Part shown: positions 59,316-64,000 of the stretch, one piece after another
How positions within the stretch are numbered: position 1 is the stretch's first letter
Layout of the letters: each line of letters begins with the position of its first letter
Notes under the pieces: model-generated
What the model was told of the DNA's origin: nothing
What the model saw: only the letters and a program-made list of their open reading frames with translations
The model's database searches: none
Program-made: the position numbers and the translations under genes
From: G965199725 sp965199725
Lineage (GTDB): Bacteria; Pseudomonadota; Gammaproteobacteria; Nitrosococcales; Methylophagaceae
Direction: 5' to 3'
Length of the DNA stretch: 64,000 bases
Assembly (NCBI GenBank): GCA_965199725.1
Contig: OZ241321.1
Coordinates: 1,178,001-1,242,000, forward strand

Positions 59316-61721
59316 ATGATGTCATACGAGTATATTCGTTTCTTTTCAGAGATTAGCATTGAGGATGTTGATGATGTAGGCGGTAAGAATGCGTCGTTGG
59401 GTGAAATGTATTGTGCACTCACTCCGCAGGGCATTCAAGTACCCAATGGATTTGCTACCACATCTCATGCTTATCACTATTTTCTCCAAGTTAATCAATT
59501 AGAGCACCCGATTAATGAAGCACTGGCATCGCTTAATATTGAAGATACTGAGGCATTAGCGGCGGTAGGTCAGCAGATTCGTCAGTGGATTGTGAACGCT
59601 GATATGCCAACAGATTTTGTTGCTGAAATAGATCGTGCCTATCAGCAGTTGGAAGGCGAGTATGGTGTTGGCGTTGATGTTGCAGTCCGTAGCTCGGCAA
59701 CAGCAGAAGATTTGCCTGATGCCTCGTTTGCCGGCCAACAGGAAACACACTTGAACATTAGTGGTAGCGGTGAATTACTGCGAAGTTGTCGTCAGATATT
59801 TGCCTCTTTATTTACTAACCGTGCTATTTCTTATCGCACTGATTATGGCTTTGATCACATGTCTGTCGCTTTATCGATTGGTGTACAGAAGATGGTGCGT
59901 GCAGACAAGGGATCATCAGGTGTGATGTTTACTATTGATACCGAAACTGGCTTTCGTAATGCCATTCTTATTACTGGCGCGTGGGGGCTGGGCGAGAATG
60001 TTGTCCAGGGCATGGTTAACCCAGATGAGTTTTGTGTGTTCAAGCCGACATTGACCGGAGAAAAAAAACCAATTTTGAAGCGCCAATTGGGTAGCAAAAA
60101 GCTACAAATGGTCTATGCTGACAGTCACACTACTACAGGTTTTATTCGCAACATTGAAGTTGATCTTGAAAGGCAAAGACAGTTTTGTATTAATGATGAT
60201 GAAGTGCTAGCACTTGCCAAAATGGCACTCATTATTGAACAGCATTACACTGATAAGATCGGCTGCGCCAGACCAATGGACATTGAGTGGGCCAAAGATG
60301 GCGAAACTGGTGAATTATTTATTGTACAGGCAAGACCAGAAACAGTTGAATCAACAAAATCATTGCAAGCACTGGAAAACCATATATTAGATCAGTCTGG
60401 TAAGCTTTTGGTATCAGGTAAAAGCATTGGTAGCAAAATTGCGGCAGGTACAGTACGGGTTATTTTGGATCCGGGCCAGATGCACGAATTACAGGCAGGC
60501 GAAATTCTGGTCACTGATATTACTGATCCAGATTGGGAACCAGTGATGAAGCGCGCGGGCGCTATTGTCACCAATCGTGGTGGGCGCACTTGTCATGCCG
60601 CTATTGTTGCCCGCGAACTTGGTGTCCCTGCTATTGTGGGTACGAACAATGTTACCCGAATTTTAGCGACTGGTGATGATGTTACCGTATCCTGTAGTGA
60701 AGGTGATACCGGTTTTGTCTACCAGGGACTGTTGCCATACCGCGTTGAAAATATTGATGTGGCTAGTATTGCCAAGCCTGAACGTACTAAAATCATGCTG
60801 AATCTGGCTAATCCTGAAATCGCCTTTGAAGCCAGCATGTTACCTAATTCAGGGGTGGGGCTGGCAAGGATGGAGTTTATCATTAATAACAGTATTGGCA
60901 TTCATCCGAATGCCTTATTAAATGTTGATAAACTGCCCGCTGATATTCAGAAAAAAATAGCAATGATTACTGATGGCTACGGTGGCCCTAATATATTCTA
61001 TACGCAAAGGTTAGCAGAGGGTATGGCGACTATTGCTGCTGCTTTTTATCCCAAACCGGTGATTATCCGATTAAGTGATTTCAAATCAAACGAATATGCC
61101 GCTTTAATTGGCGGTGATTTGTATGAGCCAGTGGAAGAAAATCCAATGATTGGTTTTCGTGGGGCCAGTCGCTACCCAAGTGATGCCTTTGTTGATGCTT
61201 TTGCGCTTGAATGTGCTGCGCTACGTTTTGCTCGTGAGACGATCGGGCTGACTAATATTGCGGTTATGATTCCCTTCGTGCGCACTATTGAGGAAGGTCG
61301 TCTTGTTGTTGATTTGATGGCGCAACACGGGTTAGTGCGCGGTCAAGATGCGCTTAAAGTCTATTTAATGTGTGAAATTCCAGCTAATGTTTTATTAGCT
61401 GAACAGTTTTTACAGCTTTGTGACGGCTTTTCTATCGGGTCAAACGATTTAACCCAACTTACCTTGGGTGCTGACCGTGATTCTGGTATTTTAAAAGACT
61501 ATGATGAACGTAATGAGGCAGTATTAAAATTAATTGAGATGGCCATTCTTGCTTGTCGTAAGGCGGGCAAGTATGTTGGTATTTGTGGTCAAGCATCATC
61601 CGATTTTCCAGAAATAACTGAATTTTTGGTCAAACATTGCATAGATTCTATTTCATTAAATCCAGACAGCGTGGTTGAAATGACTAATGTCGTCTATAAC
61701 ATGGAACAATCGCTAAAGTAA
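59316..61721 (+). CDS. ppsA: Phosphoenolpyruvate synthase
   Basis: Converts pyruvate and ATP to PEP, AMP and phosphate, for gluconeogenesis. 801 residues. Domain order: N-terminal ATP-binding domain (about 1-350; KNASLGEMY near 25, VRSSATAEDLPDASFAGQQET near 127, in part SSATAEDLPDASFAGQ), swivelling His domain with TNRGGRTCHAAIVA (His near 426), C-terminal PEP barrel ending in SIGSNDLTQLTLG and GICGQA. AAGGA lies 4 bases before the first ATG and 7 before a second at 59319; the second may be the true start. Makes sense in a RuMP organism that builds sugars from C1 units. Confidence 0.96.
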   Translation: MMSYEYIRFFSEISIEDVDDVGGKNASLGEMYCALTPQGIQVPNGFATTSHAYHYFLQVNQLEHPINEALASLNIEDTEALAAVGQQIRQWIVNADMPTDFVAEIDRAYQQLEGEYGVGVDVAVRSSATAEDLPDASFAGQQETHLNISGSGELLRSCRQIFASLFTNRAISYRTDYGFDHMSVALSIGVQKMVRADKGSSGVMFTIDTETGFRNAILITGAWGLGENVVQGMVNPDEFCVFKPTLTGEKKPILKRQLGSKKLQMVYADSHTTTGFIRNIEVDLERQRQFCINDDEVLALAKMALIIEQHYTDKIGCARPMDIEWAKDGETGELFIVQARPETVESTKSLQALENHILDQSGKLLVSGKSIGSKIAAGTVRVILDPGQMHELQAGEILVTDITDPDWEPVMKRAGAIVTNRGGRTCHAAIVARELGVPAIVGTNNVTRILATGDDVTVSCSEGDTGFVYQGLLPYRVENIDVASIAKPERTKIMLNLANPEIAFEASMLPNSGVGLARMEFIINNSIGIHPNALLNVDKLPADIQKKIAMITDGYGGPNIFYTQRLAEGMATIAAAFYPKPVIIRLSDFKSNEYAALIGGDLYEPVEENPMIGFRGASRYPSDAFVDAFALECAALRFARETIGLTNIAVMIPFVRTIEEGRLVVDLMAQHGLVRGQDALKVYLMCEIPANVLLAEQFLQLCDGFSIGSNDLTQLTLGADRDSGILKDYDERNEAVLKLIEMAILACRKAGKYVGICGQASSDFPEITEFLVKHCIDSISLNPDSVVEMTNVVYNMEQSLK

Positions 61722-62032
61722 TAATCCAAGCCAACCCGTTGGCTTGAAAAGCAACCATTCTTGCCAGTCAATAAGTGACTATCTGTCCGGTACGCATGAT
61801 GATAATGTGTGCCACCTGCACGCCAGTCTATCAATTGCCATATCAAGGAAAACCCCGACAGATGATTCTTTGCTAGGTCAGCGCACAAATTACCGATTAA
61901 ACTTGCTTGTAAATGTCACTTTGTGACCAAAACAACCGACTTAACTATTTAGTCAAATATTTTAAAGCAGTATCCTATATTTATGGCACGCTTTTTGCTG
62001 TATAAAATACAGTTATGTTTTTAGGAGGAATA
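61722..62032. other. Gap between ppsA and the pilin-like gene
   Basis: 311 bases. A perfect 8-bp hairpin CAAGCCAA/TTGGCTTG (61727-61746) follows ppsA by 5 bases but lacks a T-tract, so it is at most a processing or Rho-assisted end. The sigma54 promoter at 61984-61999 is listed separately. Nothing else recognised. Confidence 0.5.
61984..61999 (+). promoter_or_regulatory. Sigma54 promoter of the pilin-like gene
   Basis: TGGCACG (61984-61990), four bases, TTGCT (61995-61999): the -24 GG and -12 GC pairs are exactly spaced. Transcription would start near 62010, about 25 bases before the start codon. Type IV pilin genes of Pseudomonas are driven by this kind of promoter with PilR. Confidence 0.85.
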
Positions 62033-62035
62033 ATG

Positions 62036-62488
62036 ATGAAAGAGCAACGCGGCATAATATTAGTGAAACTGATCGTGATACTTGCTGTTATTGGTATTTT
62101 GGCTGGCCTTACTTTACCTAGTTATCAAAAACACTATCAGCAGCGTGCCTTTAATGAGGCACTGATGAAGATAGATGATGTCAGAAAGGTGGTTGATGTT
62201 TGTTATAACACCAAGAAAAGTATAAGTTGGTGTCATCAGGGTGCTGATAAAGCTGTGCATCGATCAGTACTTGATGTCCAGCGTCACCATAATGATAAAG
62301 TGACCAATATATCCGTTGCTTATTGGTATGGTGTGATGGCTATCAAGACCGATACTGGATCAGAATCAGGCAGTCACCATATTGATCTTATTGGTCATGC
62401 TGAAGATGGCAGACTTATCTGGGCTATTGATATGGATACCACTGAATGTGATGAGGTTAAATTATGCAAGGAAGGTAGATGGCTGTAG
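62036..62488 (+). CDS. Type IV pilin-like protein with Lys at position 5
   Basis: 150 residues from the second of two tandem ATGs (62033/62036), where GGAGG is 7 bases upstream. A short leader KEQRG ends in the glycine before a class-III (prepilin peptidase) cleavage site; the mature end IILVKLIVILAVIGILAGLT is a pilin helix (in part IILVKLIVILAVIGILAG) but has Lys where nearly all pilins have Glu5, and Ile instead of Phe1. Two Cys pairs (VCYNTKKSISWC and ECDEVKLC) could form disulfides. Driven by a sigma54 promoter. Probably a minor pilin or pseudopilin; exact class unknown. Confidence 0.8.
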   Translation: MKEQRGIILVKLIVILAVIGILAGLTLPSYQKHYQQRAFNEALMKIDDVRKVVDVCYNTKKSISWCHQGADKAVHRSVLDVQRHHNDKVTNISVAYWYGVMAIKTDTGSESGSHHIDLIGHAEDGRLIWAIDMDTTECDEVKLCKEGRWL

Positions 62489-62761
62489 CTGGACTTAAAT
62501 GGGCGTTATCTAAGTTGATAGGATAGTCCGCAGATGCAGGGGGGGCGCAATAGGATTGATTGACTTGTTATGTGCAACCGCTGTCTGCATAGAATCAGGC
62601 CATATAACAACACAGGTGATGTACTCAATTTAAGGCTATCACAGGGCAGTCAATGGTTAGTTTGCTTTGTACAGTATCAGTTTTTTAGTATACTACTAGG
62701 CGGTCAGACGTTCTTAAATGGACAGTTGGATTATACTTACAATACTTAAGGAATAATTAAG

Positions 62762-63040
62762 ATGAACTATGCTGCTACGAAAAAACTTGACGAGTCCATA
62801 TTGAAAGCAAGAGAGGTACATGCCTCCATAATACGAGATGAGCAAGACGGCCTTGAGCTCAAAGCGCTTAATCTTTTGGTTGATTTGGTGAATTTGAGAA
62901 CAGCTATGGATCAACAGACAGTGGCTACTAGCAATTCCAAAAGTGCTGAAGTGGCACGACAAGAGACGCCGTCGACATTAGAAGATGACATCGATCAGGC
63001 TAAAAATAAAATCCCTCAGTGGAAAAATAATCAGAGCTAG
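62762..63040 (+). CDS. Conserved-looking hypothetical protein (92 residues)
   Basis: Ribosome site TAAGGAATAA before the ATG. An N-terminal helical region (about 1-50; LDESILKAREVHASII, LELKALNLLVDLVNL) is followed by a polar, probably disordered tail rich in Ser/Thr/Asp/Gln. No membrane segment or signal peptide. Unknown family. It stands between the pilin-like gene (273 bases) and the TolC-family gene (158 bases), with no clear link to either. The gap before it shows a run of seven Gs at 62539-62545 but no gene. Confidence 0.55.
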   Translation: MNYAATKKLDESILKAREVHASIIRDEQDGLELKALNLLVDLVNLRTAMDQQTVATSNSKSAEVARQETPSTLEDDIDQAKNKIPQWKNNQS

Positions 63041-63198
63041 ATAGTCAACCATGAAATAACCCTCTGCCCATCAGATAAGAGATCGCTATTTGTACAATTA
63101 AATATACCCTGTTAAGCATTTACGTTGCTGTCGGCAGATGAGTGAACTTTAATTATGTTGTTGGTGTCAGATTTGTTGATCTATCATAAGAGGACAGA

Positions 63199-64000
63199 AT
63201 GATTGAGGGCACATCTTTACGATCTTGGCTGATGTTTTTTATGCTGATGCCTCAGTGGTTGTTTGCTGATGAAGTTCTGACCTTAACACAAGTGCTCAAT
63301 CAGGTGATGACAAACAATCCCTTGCTAAGGGTGTTTGATTTTCGTGAACAATATCTATTAGGCAAAAGTGCTGCTGCACAACTACTTCCTGGCTACAGTA
63401 TTGATATTGAGGTTGATAATATTGCTGGTAGCGGTGATTTTAGCGGCACACGTAACACAGAGTTGACTATTGCTTTATCGTCTGTGATTGAATTAGGCGG
63501 TAAACCTCAGGCACGAGAGTTTGCTGCTTTTGCTCAGCGCGATTTGGCGTATGCCAAGCAACAAAGCCTTGCCCTTGATCTTATGGGGCGCACTGCCACC
63601 CAGTTTATCAATACATTAGCTGTCCAGGAACGGTTGAAGCTTGCCATTGATTCTGAAGCGCTTGTCAGTGATATGCTTGCTGTGGTTACCAAGCGAGTCA
63701 GTGCTGGTATTGCACCAGAGACAGAACAGCTACGTGCTCAGGTATCATTGGTTCAGGCTAGTCTTGAAGTAGCAAAATTGACCCGTTTAGCTGATACTCA
63801 TCGGGTTGCTCTGGCTGCCATCATGGGGAATCAGGGCGCGCATTTTACTATATTGCAGGGCGATCTTTATCAATTTCCTGATATGGTAGACTTTGATGAT
63901 TTATTTGTCCGCGTACAGCAAAGTCCAAATATCTTAATCTACGCCAGTGAATCACGTTTGCGTCAGGCCGAGTTAGCCCTTGCTCGAGTAAAATCACAGG
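63199..64000 (+). CDS. TolC-family outer-membrane efflux protein (partial, runs off the end)
   Basis: 267 codons without a stop to the window end. AAGAGGACA precedes the ATG. A hydrophobic start SLRSWLMFFMLMPQWLFA, probably cleaved at LFA-DE, leads to LTLTQVLNQVMTNNPLL, the usual first helix of TolC-like proteins. Long coiled-coil helices follow (QRDLAYAKQQSLALDL; PETEQLRAQVSLVQASLE), with ELGGKPQAR as in CzcC-type members. It should be the outer channel of an RND efflux system whose pump genes lie beyond the window; metal efflux is a guess. Confidence 0.88.
   Translation, partial: MIEGTSLRSWLMFFMLMPQWLFADEVLTLTQVLNQVMTNNPLLRVFDFREQYLLGKSAAAQLLPGYSIDIEVDNIAGSGDFSGTRNTELTIALSSVIELGGKPQAREFAAFAQRDLAYAKQQSLALDLMGRTATQFINTLAVQERLKLAIDSEALVSDMLAVVTKRVSAGIAPETEQLRAQVSLVQASLEVAKLTRLADTHRVALAAIMGNQGAHFTILQGDLYQFPDMVDFDDLFVRVQQSPNILIYASESRLRQAELALARVKSQ

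Noticed and set aside
61727..61746. Perfect 8-bp hairpin right after ppsA
   Set aside because: No T-tract follows on either strand, so it is not called a terminator.
1..64000. CRISPR arrays, rRNA genes, intact insertion sequences or replication origin
   Set aside because: I looked for regularly spaced repeats, rRNA text and transposase genes and saw none in the window.

Overview
The window comes from a gammaproteobacterium with moderately low G+C that lives on C1 compounds by the ribulose monophosphate (RuMP) cycle. The evidence is two 3-hexulose-6-phosphate synthase genes, a 6-phospho-3-hexuloisomerase and a transaldolase in one cluster, with formate-tetrahydrofolate ligase and PEP synthase in the same window. 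A complete Na+-translocating NADH:quinone reductase operon and the classic gammaproteobacterial order tRNA-Tyr/Gly/Thr-tuf-tRNA-Trp-secE-nusG support the class. A Methylophaga- or Methylococcales-type methylotroph fits; genus cannot be fixed from the sequence alone.

Layout. 1-3.4 kb: fhs, then the divergent NO-response pair nsrR/hmp with a 13-bp inverted repeat between them. 3.4-4.3 kb: a decayed strip holding a relic of an S24 (LexA-like) repressor, a repeat unit and a broken small secreted-protein gene. 4.3-10.4 kb, minus strand: hslV-hslU-DUF971-ubiE-ubiJ-ubiB-djlA. 10.4-42.2 kb, plus strand: an unbroken information-processing block in which the tRNA-tuf, secE-nusG, rplKAJL-rpoBC, str, S10, spc and alpha operons follow each other; the two tuf genes are identical over 1213 bp. 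42.2-43.0 kb: a second decayed strip with two broken minus-strand reading frames and a relative of the repeat at 3.8 kb. 43.0-49.1 kb, minus strand: nqrABCDEF-nqrM without apbE. 49.2-51.6 kb: a DUF2818 membrane protein, tRNA-Phe, a porin and a MITE-like palindromic element. 51.6-56.1 kb: a HAD phosphatase and the RuMP cluster hps1-(TGVEKY-repeat protein)-tal-hps2-phi. 56.2-64 kb: leuC without leuD, an AT-rich GT10 fucosyltransferase, two overlapping tiny membrane proteins, ppsA, a sigma54-driven pilin-like gene with Lys at the usual Glu5, an unknown 92-residue protein and the start of a TolC-family gene running off the end.

How they fit. Formaldehyde is fixed by Hps/Phi, ribulose 5-phosphate is regenerated with Tal, and PEP synthase feeds gluconeogenesis. 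Fhs handles formate and C1-folate. Nqr and the Ubi proteins build and use the quinone pool. The least ordinary items are the TGVEKY-repeat protein inside the RuMP cluster, the folded leader before hps2, the E5K pilin-like protein, the overlapping micro-ORFs before ppsA, and the two decayed strips.
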